Source: Cliona cf. orientalis (lineage: Eukaryota; Porifera; Demospongiae; Clionaida; Clionaidae). Taken from it: DNA of 64,000 bases. The position numbers were made by a program, and so were the translations under genes. This document shows, piece by piece, positions 34,540 through 47,336 of this stretch. The notes under the pieces were generated by a model. It ran no database searches. It had not been told where the DNA came from and worked only from the letters and a program-made list of their open reading frames with translations. The stretch lies in NCBI GenBank assembly GCA_963930775.1, contig OZ005695.1, positions 9,610,001 to 9,674,000 on the forward strand. The letters run 5' to 3'. Position 1 is the first letter of the stretch, and each line of letters opens with the position of its first letter.

Positions 34540-35454
34540 GTGAGTTTTCTTTAAACAATGTCAGTATAATGGTTGTATGACTGTGCGAGTGAGTGGGCGG
34601 GTAAGTGTGGCTGAGTATATGTGTATATTTTGAGTTTGTGATCCAAATACATGCCACAATAATTAATTTATTACCACATTGTACAATTTCATAGGTATAT
34701 GTAGCTAATATTTTAACATTAAATTTTTGTCGATGTGCAAGCATTGAATTTCAGCCCATACATGCATAAAATGTGGTGGGATTTTTGCCATTTTTTAAAC
34801 TATCACCATTCCAAGGCCTTTATATAAATAAGAAAGGTACCCTCATCTCCAGAACTCATAGTGACTGTGTGTATGTGTGTGTGTCAGTGTGTGTGTGCTA
34901 CATATACCTGTACTACGAACAATAATGCAGGACAAAAAAAGGAATGAGTTCTCATAGTTTCAAACCACCGCTGTAGTCCTACCCTTGATAACACACTAAT
35001 AAAAATTGGCTGATGTTTTAAATAAAATTATTGTTCCCTGTACATGTGTACAAATGTTTACTGGTACTCCTGTGGCTCCTTTTCTGATGGTTGTCCCACC
35101 ACCTAAATGGACATGTATGAGCCACTAAAATTAATAATATGAAAAGTCAGCATTTTTTGGGAATTCTGAAGGTACTTTTATCATGAGGAGAGCATGGCTG
35201 ATAAGGCTAGGTTTTGACCTGTATCATGTGTCCAGTTGTCATTATGGTACATGTTTCTGAAATATATGGACCTCCATGCATGTTATCAACGATAGCAGAG
35301 ATTCAGAAGGGTCAGGGGATGGGTTCTGGGTATAAATGGTTAGCAGGGTTAGTTTCCAGGGTATGTATGGCAGGGTTAGTCTTCAGGGTCTGCATGGGGG
35401 TCTGAATATTTCGGGGGTCCAAATATCACGTGACAGCACACCTCACCCACACAG
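34540..35454. other. Non-coding interval with a reversed piece of SD-A
   Basis: 34845-35117 reads as the reverse complement of parts of 3.49-4.74 kb (TG-rich microsatellite, ATGAGTTCTCATAGTTTCAA, then GGAGTACC-type words), with internal deletions. Otherwise no gene. Confidence 0.55.
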
Positions 35455-36535
35455 GGAGCTGGAGAGCCAAGTCTCAGAGCTGAGTTCAAGCCGAGCCGAG
35501 CTTCTCTCCGAACTAGAAAAGTGTCAGTCAGAGATGAAGGTGTCTCAGGAGACTCACTCCAACCAGCTGCAGGCGCTGGAGAGAGAGAACGATTTTCTCA
35601 GAGAGCAGCTGAAGAAGTATGTAGGCATGGTCCAGGCACAGAGGAGAGAGAGCTCTGCCAAGACTACAGAGGGGGCAGCGCAAATGGCTCTCAGTACCTC
35701 AGGTGAATGACCCTGTATAAACCCGTATGTGTTTTATATGCTCCTCTGCTGTAGCATCTTTATTTCAGGTGTATGTACATGTACATGTACACTATACATG
35801 CATGTACATACATGTATGTGAATAGCTAGCTGGTGTCATGTAGTGTCAATGTTTGTGTAGAATGTGAGAGGGGGGTTCTTATCTTTGCGCCTACAGTCGT
35901 CCACTGAAGTGACATTATCTTCCCTTCTCCTGCCATGCAGGTATACACACAGGCTCCAGTTCTGCAGGCACAGGTGTTGAGAGTGGCTTGCTGGGAGCGA
36001 GTGCTGGCAGCTTGGCGGAGGGAGGGGAGAGTAGGTCTCCACAGAGACAGGCGTCTCTCGAACAAAGACTCTCGGAGGTAAGTCCCTACAATTATACGGT
36101 CGTTAGTTTTACTAATATTCCAAGAACACTACTACTGTAATTCCTTGTAATTTCTTACATTATTATGAAATCACGTGGTCGTTGATTTTTGCTATTTCCA
36201 GTATTCACTCTCTTGTACTTCCGAGAATTAACTTTTTGTGGTGATGTAAAATAGTCCCTAATTAGTTCTCAAAGAGTAATTTTCTCATAAGCCAAACTTT
36301 ATACTTGCAAATATGTATGAACAGACAAGTCACTAGAACGGGTGGTGCTGTGGTTAAACATCAAAGGAAGTTTATGGTTTAACATGTATTCTACCACTCT
36401 GAGATGGCTTCCCAGCTGATGAAAAAGTATTCCCAAATTTGTTGTAATAATTACACAGATGGCTGAGATGTATGGTGAGGTTATGGAGCTGAACGAGAGA
36501 CTCCATAAAGACATTGCCACCAAGGATAAGAGTAT
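35455..36535 (+). pseudogene. SNX29: Sorting nexin 29-like exons e0, e1 and truncated e2
   Basis: e0 35455-35702 encodes a coiled coil (LESQVSELSSSRAELLSELE and QALERENDFLREQLKKYVGM), ending in phase with e1 35941-36077 (HTGSSSAGTGVESGLL). e2 starts at 36459 (MAEMYGEVMELNERLHKDIA) and is cut at 36535, after about 26 codons, where unrelated sequence and then SD-A begins. The phases e0-e1-e2 join correctly, so this is the natural exon order. Because these exons lie after e6 of the preceding copy, the locus is scrambled by duplication. Confidence 0.75.
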
Positions 36536-36844
36536 CAGTTATCATGCCATCTGTCAAAAAAATTTACACATAATTATGCGTGCTTATGACGACTACGTAA
36601 TAGTTTTTATACCCATAATTTAATGCAACAAGACTTAGTGTTTCATAATATAATGCAGCATGATCTGGGTATATACTTGATCAGCAGTCATTTTGTTACC
36701 TACAGCTGGAAAATGCTAGAAATTATAAGTAGTTATGTAGGTAGTTTGCTTATAGATCAGGAAATTATTCGTTCGTTGTCAGTGCAAACCACAAAAATTA
36801 AAAACACAAATTATTACAGTCTAGTTATGAGCTTGATTCTACTG

Positions 36845-39596
36845 AATATAAAATTACTGTCCAAAACAATTGGGATACAATAAATTTTCAATTCAACACG
36901 AGCTAAATAACCATAAAATGAGTCAATTTCATGCTCCTCTGATGAGTTCTGTCCGATTTTGCAGCTCCCATTTGATTTTCCTCAGCCATTGCCACTTCCT
37001 CTGCTTTAAATTACTCAGAAAGAATAATTGTTTGAGTATGCAGTTAATTGCTGAGAGTACCCTAGCCCTCTTGGCCTCACCCTGCAAACATGCCCCTGCA
37101 GGCATGCAGAATTGCACTCATGCTAACTACTTAACTTACAGCCATACTGCCAGGATGGTGCACACACAAATAACACGCCTAGTTTACACACTTCAAGCTT
37201 ACACACTCTGGTAGGATGGGAGCTTATTATTGTCTGTATAATTGTAAATCTCTCTCCCTCTAAGCATGACTTATGCATGTGTTGTCCATTTAGTGGTGGG
37301 GCAACCGCCAGAAAGGTAGCCACAGGAGTCCCCCCTTCCCTCCTAGTAAACATTTGTATGCATGTACAGCAATTAAAAACATCAGCTGAACATAATTAAA
37401 AGTCCCCATGCATGCAGTGGTTGAGTCTCCACTACAGAGGTGATTTGAAACTATGAGAACTCATTCCTAATTGTTTTTTCCTGTGTGTACCACAGTAGTG
37501 GGCTATATGGGTAGGAGTCAGGTGAGCTACCCAACCACTGGGAAGTTTTAATCATAGCCCTAGTGCTTGTAGCTGTGGCATTTAATATTAAATTTAATTA
37601 TTATCTAGACTAAAAGGGCACTTAATTACTGGGGATTTCTTATTCTGCCAGCATATTATTATGTTACCAAGAGTAGGACTGGAAACCATGCAATGCAGTT
37701 TCTGTAAAAATGCATTCCTTCCTGTTTCCTGTGCATACCACAGTCAGGGCTGGCTGGCTGGATAGGTTGGAGCCAGATCTGCAGGAGGTGGTTCGAAACT
37801 ATGAGTGTTTTTTCCTGTGTGTACCACTGGGCTATATACCACAGAAGCCTAACCACTACATGCATGGGGATTTTTAGTTATGCTTTATTGTACATGCAAA
37901 TGTGCAAATGCATAGGATAATAATTAGATTATCCAGAGAGGGTATTTTTTATTAGTATGTTATCAAGGGTAGGACTACAGAGGTGGTTTGAAACTATGAG
38001 AACTCATTTCTTGTTTTTGTCCTGCATTATTGTTCGTAGTATCGGTATATATAAATTATGTACCTTATTCAATGTGATGAAAAGTATCTGTGTAAAGTTT
38101 ACAATCATCCATGAAAATTAATTAAAACATCACTCTTCTCCATCTTTTTCCATTCACAGAAGTTAGATGCCTGACACACACACACACACAGTGTCACACA
38201 CGTGCACACATAATAATATATTATACATCTTTTTCCATTCACAAATGCCTGGCAGCTCACACATAATAATAATAATTATTATTATTATTATTATCATAGT
38301 TAATCGAATACAATGTATGATCCAATCTAACGTAAGAAATTAGCATTTTACGAATTCCCATAACGGAGCTATTGACGACCTTTACCAGAAAATCGTGCGT
38401 TTTTCAAAATTGAAATTATTTTTTTTCCATACGTAGTATTAGATTAAGTATGGTATGCATACTATTACTAAGTCTTAATATTACGTGCAATGCACACTGA
38501 AACTTGTACACAAACATAAAATAATATGATTTGCGTACACACACACAAGCAAACTTGTATACACACAATATACACACACTGACACACACACATACACAGT
38601 CACTATGAGTTCTGGGGATGGGGGTGCTTTTTTGTGAGGTACTAAGTCTTGTTGTGCTCATCATTATGATCAAAAGATTCATGATAATGCACTTCATGCC
38701 CGCCCGCCTGGCTCCTACCTAGTCCACTGTGTCATGATTGCATTTGTGGTGTGTGAGTGAAGGTGTATAGATTTGGCCACATTGATTATCTTTACCACAC
38801 GTGCACCGCTGCAGCAACCGTATGCTCAATATTCATGAGGAAGCTCAGAGAGCAGTCCAGGACTCTTATTTATAAAGTAGAAACGAATTTCATTACTATA
38901 TTATAAAACATTGTTAGGTACATGACACCCAGCTTATTGTATTGCTGTACTATCATAGCAACGTGCACTTCCTAGAGGGATATTATTATATGGTACAGGG
39001 TCGCCATCTTTTCAAGTGTCCTAAGCAACCTATAATAATGCTGCATGTAATCTACATCACTAGTTAAGACTTTCCCAATCAGATACACACATCATCATGA
39101 ACATGTGCATCTTTCATACATTGTAGTGCATAAATAATAATAATGCATCATCCTGCTAATTATGGCAAAACTGGAGCAGTCTAGTTATGAGCTTTGATAT
39201 GCTGTATTTCTTCTGATCTTGTACAGATCTCTTGAAAATCTTAATCAAGAATGCAGGACAATGGTTGCAACTTACTAAATGAAACAAAAACTCAGTGAGT
39301 AACGCTAGTAATATTAAGTCCTGGCATTGACCATCTGCCTCTAGAGGCCATGCTCCTACTTCACAAAAGCAAATAAGGGAAAACAAGTTCTACTATCACA
39401 TCACATGAAGCACTACTAGCTACATGATGTTGTCCTGCTTAATTATCTCAAGAAGGCCAATTACAAAACTTTCCTTATAACATTATCATGCAGAAAACAA
39501 GCACACAAATGTAGCATTAAGCAATCTATTGTTCAGTTTCTATTTAGTTCTGTATAAATTCAAAAGATTCAATATTTCACTCAAGGCAGGCTTACG
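36845..39596. repeat. Segmental duplication SD-A, copy 2 (3' flank of P5)
   Basis: Collinear with 3060-5943. No gene. It has a shorter P-family downstream flank, without the 275-bp tandem duplication. Confidence 0.8.
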
Positions 39597-42500
39597 TTAG
39601 ACTTGGCTAACTGCTTCCTTCTCTTTGACTTGGGCTGCCTCTGCAGCACCAGGTATGTGTAGTGAGTTGGCCACTTCTTCAGGATCTGGTGCTGCAAGGT
39701 TACGAGGTTGGTGCACCTCCACCACAGACTGGGTGGGCTTCACTGGCTCTTGCTGCTTCACTGACACTTCATAGTCATCAGTGTTAACAGGGCGGTCAAT
39801 CTCGTCCAGGAGTTCGTAAAATCTGTGAATGTCATCATCAGGTGGTGGGCTCCAGTGACGGTCAGGTTTTGGTTTTGGATCAGCGTCAGTGAACAGTTTG
39901 TCAATAATTCCACCGAGCTTTGTCTTGTGAATCTTTGAGAAGACTAAGGTATACATGTAGACATGGTAGAGGATGATGAGCAGCAGTGCAATGAATGTGA
40001 TGATGACTGAAGTATAGGCAGCTGCTTCCCGATTGCTAGCTGGGCTATCAAGAGAATACGAGGTGAAAATTACAAAGGATAGGGTATTCAAGAAGAAAAA
40101 AGTCTCAAGTACATCCACTGGCCATTTCCAGTAGAGTCTGCTGCCTAAGAGTTTACTAAGAGCAAAAATGCAACACACTGTAAAACTGATAGCTGTGAGA
40201 GCAATAGCAGGGTCATTGGAAACATTTGTGGCAGCTACGAGATATAAGACGACACGAACAATCAGCAGCAGTCCAGTCCAGTAGCGATGCTTGGGAGTGT
40301 AAGGCTTGTGGTAGGTTTCAATGAATGTTTGTATCTTTGGATTCCTTGTCCACTTGAACACTCTCCACCTTGGAAGGTAGAGGAGCCACTGCCAGGAGAA
40401 GAGAAGAGCAGTGTAGACCAGACCAACCAGGAGAATGAGAACTGCTGCAATGAATAGAGGAATGTGCTTTATGGAGAAATATTTGACAGTTGCATCAGGG
40501 AGCCACAGCATTTCACTAGAGCCATCAGGATACTCAAGAATGCCAACTGATAGAGACTTAAAGCAGATTTCAAGAAGCTTAGCATAGGAAAGTAGAATTA
40601 GTGTAGCCAGAGTTGCCACTGGATCCTTCTTTCCAATGAGGTTTGAAAATTTAGTTGAATTGGAGCTGATGACGATGACTAAAACCACGAGAAGAATGAT
40701 GTAGGCAGGAAAAACTAATTGTAGCCATGTTTTAATGTAAGCGTCCATTCTTGGAAAGTAGCAGGTATCAATTCCAAGGTCTAAGTTCAGCCATGATATA
40801 AACACGGTAATGAAGTTTCTCATTTGAAATGGAAGTAGAATGCTCTCGTTTGCATGTACAACATTGGCGTAAAAGATCAGTCCATTTAGAGTTCCACCTG
40901 CAACAGTCATATTGAGTATGAGAAAAAAAGCCACCAGTGCTATACCAGCTAGGATTGCAGCTATGGTGATGGCTATGAGTAGTGCAGGCCAGTATTTAGG
41001 ACATGGGAGGCAGTGTGAACTACCAAGAGAGAGACTGAGACCAGGTTGGCAAGATCCACACAACAGAGATGACCGATTGAAGGCACACTGAGCATCAGCT
41101 CCATTTTGCTCACTGAGGTCAACTGATGGACTGGTTGATAAGCAGTAGCCAAAAGGACAGTTGGGGAAGACTAAATAACCAGTTCGGTCTGTGTCATTGA
41201 TGTAGGAAATCCAGGCTCTGGTTTGAGGCTTTTTGGTTAATAGTCCAGTGTGGCTGTCACAGTGATCCATATATTGACTGATATCGCTGTGGCAGTCACA
41301 TGTACAGTTTGTGCTGTTCATTCCGGATCCTGAGACTTGTAATCCAATTGGACAGCTGCAAGGGAGAAAGTGGATATCGATTGTTGCTCTAGAGAGTTCA
41401 GCATCCTTGCATGGACCATTTGAGGCATAGACGGACAAATTTTCTGATTTATGTGATGAAACAACATTGAATGTCAAATTAGTACACTCAGCAGGTATTT
41501 CCCTAGCCAGCTGTCCTTCAGCTAGACCACTCTCAGTGAAGTGGAGGGTGGTTTGGATGATTGCACTAACTGGTTGGCCAATCTGATCAACAGCAACAAC
41601 TGGGAGTGTGACTGTTTGTCCCTTTTTAACCTCAGTGTAATGTTGGTGGGGGCAGTCATTATTTTGATCAGCATTGAAGCAAAGGCACACTCGAACTGGA
41701 TCAGACGATACTGAGAGGTTTGTGTCAATCATAGTTTCTAAACTGATGTCATAGTCGAAATTTGTAGAAGTGGACACATTCTTAAAGTAAGCAATTCCAC
41801 CACCTCTGCCTTTAAAGGCACGTGGGTACTTATTGTGAACTTCAGCAAATGGACTCACAGCACATCTGTCTAGTAGTCCTCCGTAGAGAGTGGAGCCAGA
41901 AATGTTAGCATTGTTTTGTGAGAAGTGCATACTCTGTATCCTGGAAGCTCCATCACTATAGAGAGCAAGTACTTGAAAGAAGCATTCTGTCTCTGTGCTG
42001 CTCGCACATGTACCAGAGTTGGTGTCATCATCCACATGTATTGCACCACCGTAGTCTGCACTGTTGGCAGTGAATGTGGTTGTATTCAAGTTTAATTTAT
42101 CAAGATCATAATTATATGAATATGCATCATACTTCAGGATATAAAACTTTGCATTGGCTTCCAGTGATAATCCACCTCCCCTCTTTGCTGCATTTCCTGT
42201 GATGTTTATTCTTGAACCAGTGTATACGTATTCAGGATATCCATTATTGGATGAAGTTGCCTTGATAGATGAGCCAATGGCGTGGAGTCCTCCCCCTTTA
42301 TGTGATGCAATATTATTCAATAATACAAGGGTACTCTCTTGTTGGCAGTTTAGTTCGCTAGTTGAGAGGTAGATACCTCCTCCATTTCCAGTGGCTGTGT
42401 TATGTGCTATAGTTACATTTCCGTTCACATAGAGTTTGCTCTCAGTGGAATGTATTGCTCCACCATTTTCAGCATGGTTATATTCAAGATTGCATTCTCC

Positions 42501-42844
42501 ATCAAAAAATACATTGCTCTGAAATAGAGTTATTGCACCTCCTTCTTGGAAGTCACCTGAGACAGTTTGTGATGGTGCATTATTCACAAATGTAGCATAA
42601 CCAGTGAAAGTGATGTTGCTGTTGAATGCCACCAATGATCCCAAATTTTTGGAGAATGTAGCATTTCCTGAGTCATCTCCAAAAAATTCTGAGTCAGATA
42701 AGTATATCACAGCGTACCTATCAGCCTTGTTGTTATTGACTAGAAGAAAGCCATGTATATGCTGAATCATAGATCTGGATGCATAAATAATTGCTCCAAT
42801 CGGTGAAACATTATTAGTGAAGTTACTACCAGCTATTGTGATAA

Positions 42845-43454
42845 TGCTGGAGTAAGATTCCAGTACTCCTCCTCTATCAATGGCATTGTTACCATGAAAT
42901 TCACTTGCTTCTATTGTGATAGTACTGCTCCTGGACTCCAGTACTCCTCCTCCCCATTTGGTGGAATTGTTATTATGAAATCCACTTCCTTCTATTGTGA
43001 TAGTACTGTTGTCGGAAAACAGTACTCCTCCCCATTGGGTGGCATTGTTACCATGAAATTCACTTGCTTCTATTGTGATAGTATCGCTGTCGGAATATAG
43101 TACTCCTCCATTAAGATAGCGTGCACTGTTATTATGAAATCCACTTGCTTCTATTGTGATATTACTGTAGATGGAAGTCAGTACTCCGCCGGCATCATAG
43201 CTGGCATAGTTGTCATGAAATCCACTTGCTTCTATTGTGATATTACTGCTGATGGAAGCCAGTACTCCTCCATACCTGATGGCATAGTTATCGTGAAATT
43301 CACTTGCTTCTATTGTGATAGTACTGCTGATGGAAAACAGTACTCCTCCTCCTCCCCAGTTGGCATTGTTACCATGAAATTCACTTGCTTCTATTGCGAT
43401 AGTACTGCTGATGGAAGCCAGTACTCCTCCAAACCTGATGGCATTATTATTAAC
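42845..43454 (-). repeat. Coding minisatellite of P5 (eight GGVL turns)
   Basis: Eight in-frame units. Several carry small in-frame additions (AGGVL, GGGVL, RYLNGGVL), so unit length varies as well as number. Confidence 0.8.
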
Positions 43455-43848
43455 TAGAGCTCTGTAGAGCACATACCCCGCGCGCCCTGTAGCCACTATA
43501 GCGTAGTATTGCAACATTATAAGGCACACATGTACATGTAGCGGTTTCATGACGTGACGACCCTTTCCAACACAGTGCTTGAGCATGCGCAGTCGCATCC
43601 GCATACTAAACGAGTGGGTGTGGTCGATAAACCACAGGCATGCTGAACAGAAAATGCACGATTTGTAGCACTAGTAAGCCTTTTTGAGAAATTCGAAGCG
43701 CGTATAAACACTTTTTTCACCGATATCTACCGATTGGTTGTGCTTATAGCACGCATAGACGCCTAGAACTCGAGATCTGGCGATTTTCGTGCCGACAACA
43801 GACATACAAACCGATTGCTTTACCCCTTGCGCATGCGCGCGGGGTAAT
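43455..43848. mobile_element. TACCCCGCGCGC element inserted in P5
   Basis: Absent from P2, P4 and P6 at the same codon. It has short inverted ends TACCCCGCGCGC / GCGCGCGGGGTA, with an extra GAGCTCTGTAGAGC palindrome outside one end. A relative in opposite orientation lies at 54845-55487 and shares about 100 bp at the end next to the GCGCATGCGC motif. No clear target duplication. Not coding, though it supplies an in-frame ATG to P5. Confidence 0.8.
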
Positions 43849-44680
43849 AAACACATTACACATGTTAATGATGCTGCCCTGTTCTGCAACTATAGCTCCA
43901 CCGAAGTCTGCTCCGTTATCTTCAAATCTGCTTTGGCTGATCTCAACTGTACTATTGGTAGCAATAATTACACCACCAATGAATCCATTAAATAAATACC
44001 CATACTCAGGGACAAATATACATTTTCTGTATGATCCGTTTGTATTGGATAGAAAAGTGCTGTTGACAATCTGTGCTGTTGTTTCAATTAGCTTTAGGGC
44101 TGTTCCACTATTTTCTTGACCTTTAAACTTCGTATATTCCACTAAAAATTCTTCAACTTGTCTCACTTGATTTCCTCCACATCCAATGAACTCCAGGTTA
44201 GTGATGTGAATGCTCTGTGATTGATAGAAATGCATACTTGAGTCACTTGTACATTTGATTTGTGCTGTTGAGTTCTCAGACTTCATTACAAAGTTGTCCA
44301 CATTTGACAATGTTAGGTTGACATTGCTGAGGTGGTGTGTTCCAGGGAGGAAGACCAGTGTGGTGTTGGAGTGGAGAGAATGGCTCGAGTTAGCAGCAAA
44401 CTGGGAGATGGTTAGACATGGCTGCATGGTGCAAAGGTCAGCTGAGGTGGTTGTGATGTAATAGACCTCACTGGCTGCTTGGTTTAGAGAGCAGAGGACG
44501 AGTAGTGATAGAGTCAGGAGACTCATGCTGTCTTGCTTGAGACAGGTTTTGGATCAATGCCTGCTGTTCTGCTGTATGCTGCTGAAGAATTTAGATGTAT
44601 TAGGAAAGTTTTAGTGATGACTGACTGCTCAGTGGTTGGATGATTCCAGCTGCTCTGACTCTTAGCCTAGCAGCTACTCA

Positions 44681-44689
44681 CTTTTATAG
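44681..44689 (-). promoter_or_regulatory. TATA box of P5
   Basis: Minus strand CTATAAAAG about 155 bp upstream of the ATG. Confidence 0.65.
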
Positions 44690-45255
44690 TCGATTGTATG
44701 GCCGACTTGCTCAGTTTACATTATACAATTAACTCACACAATAATACTATACTATACTGTAGCATAATATTTTAATAGTTGCATGAATAATTGGTGTTAT
44801 GGAAGGGTTATCATGATAATTGTATTTTAATGAGTTGACTAATATTTTCCAGGAAAACATAGGAATGCCTTCCTTACCACTAATTCCAGGAAGTAATGGC
44901 TACCTTACTCTCTCGGTATAGGGCAATATGCTGCACACCAAACATTAAGAGGTAGAATTCCCGTTATCAATTTGGTATGGTTATTATATGAAGATGCTTC
45001 ATTGACATCAATAATTCATGAAAATGCAAAAGTCTAACTTTTATGAAGTTTATTGAGTCAAGTCAGTCGTGAAATATTATACAGAATGGCAGGCACAGAG
45101 GCACCATACTAATGAGGAGTGTTCCAGAAATAGAGGAACAAAGAAATCACATCAACTCAATAATTAATAAACAATTTACCAAAATGGACAAACTGTCGCA
45201 TTCCGTAAATGGAGCATCTTCTTTAAATAATTACTGAATTATTATTGATAATTTG

Positions 45256-45317
45256 TAGCCTCCCCGATCGTTTTCAACGTGCGTTGAAAAAGATCGGGGA
45301 GGCTAGGGACGAGGCTA
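45256..45317. repeat. Palindromic hairpin, shortened left arm
   Basis: Same hairpin as 31347-31420, but about 12 bp (TCGTCCCTAGCC) are missing from the left arm. Confidence 0.75.
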
Positions 45318-46132
45318 GATAATTTGAGTAGTAGGAAGTCTACCTCTTTATCAAAAATCAATTAGTCTTGGCGATGGTTAGGGGAGAAAATGATTGCTTA
45401 TTTAATTTTGATCATAATTATTTCACAACTGACTTGACTTGAACTTCATGAAAGTTATAGACTGCTATACAAGAAGTAACGGCATCTTGTTTCAATGTAT
45501 AAACCATGTAGCAGCTAGCTTGGTAACAGATACACACACAGAACGATTAATGTACTCCTTGCACATATACCAAGGGTTAAAATATTCCCCAACACTACAT
45601 AGGGTTAAGTTTGAAAGCAGATGCCATGCATATCATTCTGCTAATTGCAGCCTACACTATTAAGAACGGCTCAGAAGCAAAGTGGGCTAGCCCACAAATG
45701 TTTTGAATTACCCCCCCCCCGAATCTTAAAGTGTTTCATATTTAATTATGATTAGTTATGACTAATTAATAATAATTATCAGGGTCTAGCTACTATGTAT
45801 AGATCTAGACTAGTGGGTATTTTTAGTGGGGTGCTGATTTTCATTATTCTCATGGTTGATTTAATTGGCAGTCACGAAAAATTTCTACCTATGAAAATTA
45901 ACAGCTACAGTGATACAGATATAATATTATACAAGACTACAAAGTAAGAAAGAAAATTTTAGCATCATCCCTCCATCATGACAGCTCTCCAGTCCCTCCC
46001 TTCCCCTCTTGATATGAATTTTCTTTGTTAGTGAATTGAAGTGGGAATTATAGGATACCCCAGCAGTCTGGTACAGAGATAGCTATAATAATAATATAGC
46101 TCTCCAACCACACTCTGGCTAATAGATTCAGA

Positions 46133-46191
46133 GATACCTGCCCAGTGCTAGCACCTTCAACTTCTCTCCAAAGAAAACTGTCGGGAGAAAG
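46133..46191 (+). pseudogene. SNX29: Sorting-nexin-29-like PX exon, 3' half (SD-C copy 2)
   Basis: Same fragment as 32217-32285, with the FSPKK change; fragment only. Confidence 0.7.
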
Positions 46192-46281
46192 GTATTCTGT
46201 ACATGTGTATATATGCACATCTAAGGGATAATAGTATTTTCATCTTTTTCACAATATCATGTGAAACTATACCTCCCCCGG

Positions 46282-46312
<31 letters not shown>

Positions 46313-46443
46313 AACATGCATTATTATTAGAAGTCTATACATAAGTCTTTGATGATAATATTATTATGGCAGACATACAGTTGTCCACTGCAGTGACATA
46401 TTATCTTCCCTTCTTCCTGCCATGCATTATTATTTTTATGCAG

Positions 46444-46553
46444 GCACAGGTGTTGAGAGTGGCTTGTTGGGAGCGAGTGCTGGCAGCTTGGTGGAGGGAG
46501 GGGAGAGTAGGTCTCCACAGAGACAGGCGTCTCTCGAACAAAGACTCTCGGAG
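46444..46553 (+). pseudogene. SNX29: Sorting-nexin-29-like exon e1, 5' end deleted
   Basis: Encodes GTGVESGLLGASAGS to LEQRLSE with a good donor. The first 27 nt and the normal acceptor are replaced by TTATTATTTTTATGCAG, which could act as a new acceptor. No e2 follows. Confidence 0.7.
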
Positions 46554-47336
46554 GTAAGTCCCTACAATTATACGGTCATTAGTTTTACTAATTTTCCAAG
46601 AACACCACTGCTGTAATTCCTTGTAATTTCTTACATTATTATGAAATCATATGGTCATTGATTTTTGTTATTTCCAGTATTCACTCACTTGTACTTCCGA
46701 GAATTAACTTTTTGTGGTGATGTAAAATTAATAGTACATTTTGATTAACCTACCATCCCTAATTCTCTCAGACTACTTTTGCCTTTTTTGCATTTAAGTG
46801 CTCACTCACTTGTACTTCCACGAATTAACTTTTTGTGGTGACGCAAAATAGTCCCTAATTAGTTCTCAAAGAGTAATTTTGCCTTTTTTGCATTAGTTAT
46901 CTCATAAGTCAAATTTCATACTTACAAATATGCATGAACAGACGAGTCCCTAGAACGGGTGGTGCTGTGGTTAAACATCAAAGGATGTTTGTGGTTTTAC
47001 ATGTAAAAGAAATGTACAGGGCTCTTTAAGAGTTGGGGTACTCTACTCTATCACTCTGAGATGGCTTCCCAGCTGATGAAAGTATTCCCAAATTTGTTAA
47101 TAATAATATTATAATAATTATAAGAAAATTGTCGCTCTGAAAAATGTTTTTCGTTGTATATTATAATTAATATTATACTAATTCCTGATGGGTATTATAT
47201 TATCGGCATAAAAAATACACAGACATGAGGGGCTGGCATGATGTATACTGTATTTAGTATGAGTGTGTGTATGTGTTGGAGTTCAAAGTGCTGTGTGATA
47301 TAAAAACAATAATGGAGTCGTCTCACAATCTATCGA
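46554..47336. other. Sorting nexin e1-e2 intron joined to the kinase 3' flank
   Basis: 46.55-47.1 kb is the e1-e2 intron with one internal duplication of the CTTGTACTTCC / GAATTAACTTTTTGTGGTGA phrase; 47.1-47.33 kb is the downstream flank of the lemur-kinase-like gene. The join is a duplication breakpoint. Confidence 0.6.

Larger units (their letters stand above)
39597..44526 (-). pseudogene. P5: beta-helix/multi-TM family gene split by a mobile element
   Basis: The 5' part (ATG at 44526 to about 43849) encodes the signal peptide, N-terminal block and first GGAI turns up to SIINM. There a 394-bp insertion interrupts the frame, which then stops at 43744 within the element. The 3' part (about 43454 to the stop at 39597, nearly 1,290 residues) is uninterrupted: eight GGVL repeats, the most in the cluster, second beta-helix, NFDYDISLETM linker, Cys-rich region, membrane segments and tail ending EAVSQV. 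The frame of the 3' part extends back into the element to an ATG at 43604, giving a possible 1,335-residue product without a signal peptide. The tail keeps DDYEVS. Confidence 0.85.
44527..47100. repeat. Segmental duplication SD-C, copy 2 (5' flank of P5)
   Basis: Matches 30613-33050 and 61803-64000. It ends in the sorting nexin e1-e2 intron, where SD-B copy 2 begins. Confidence 0.85.
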
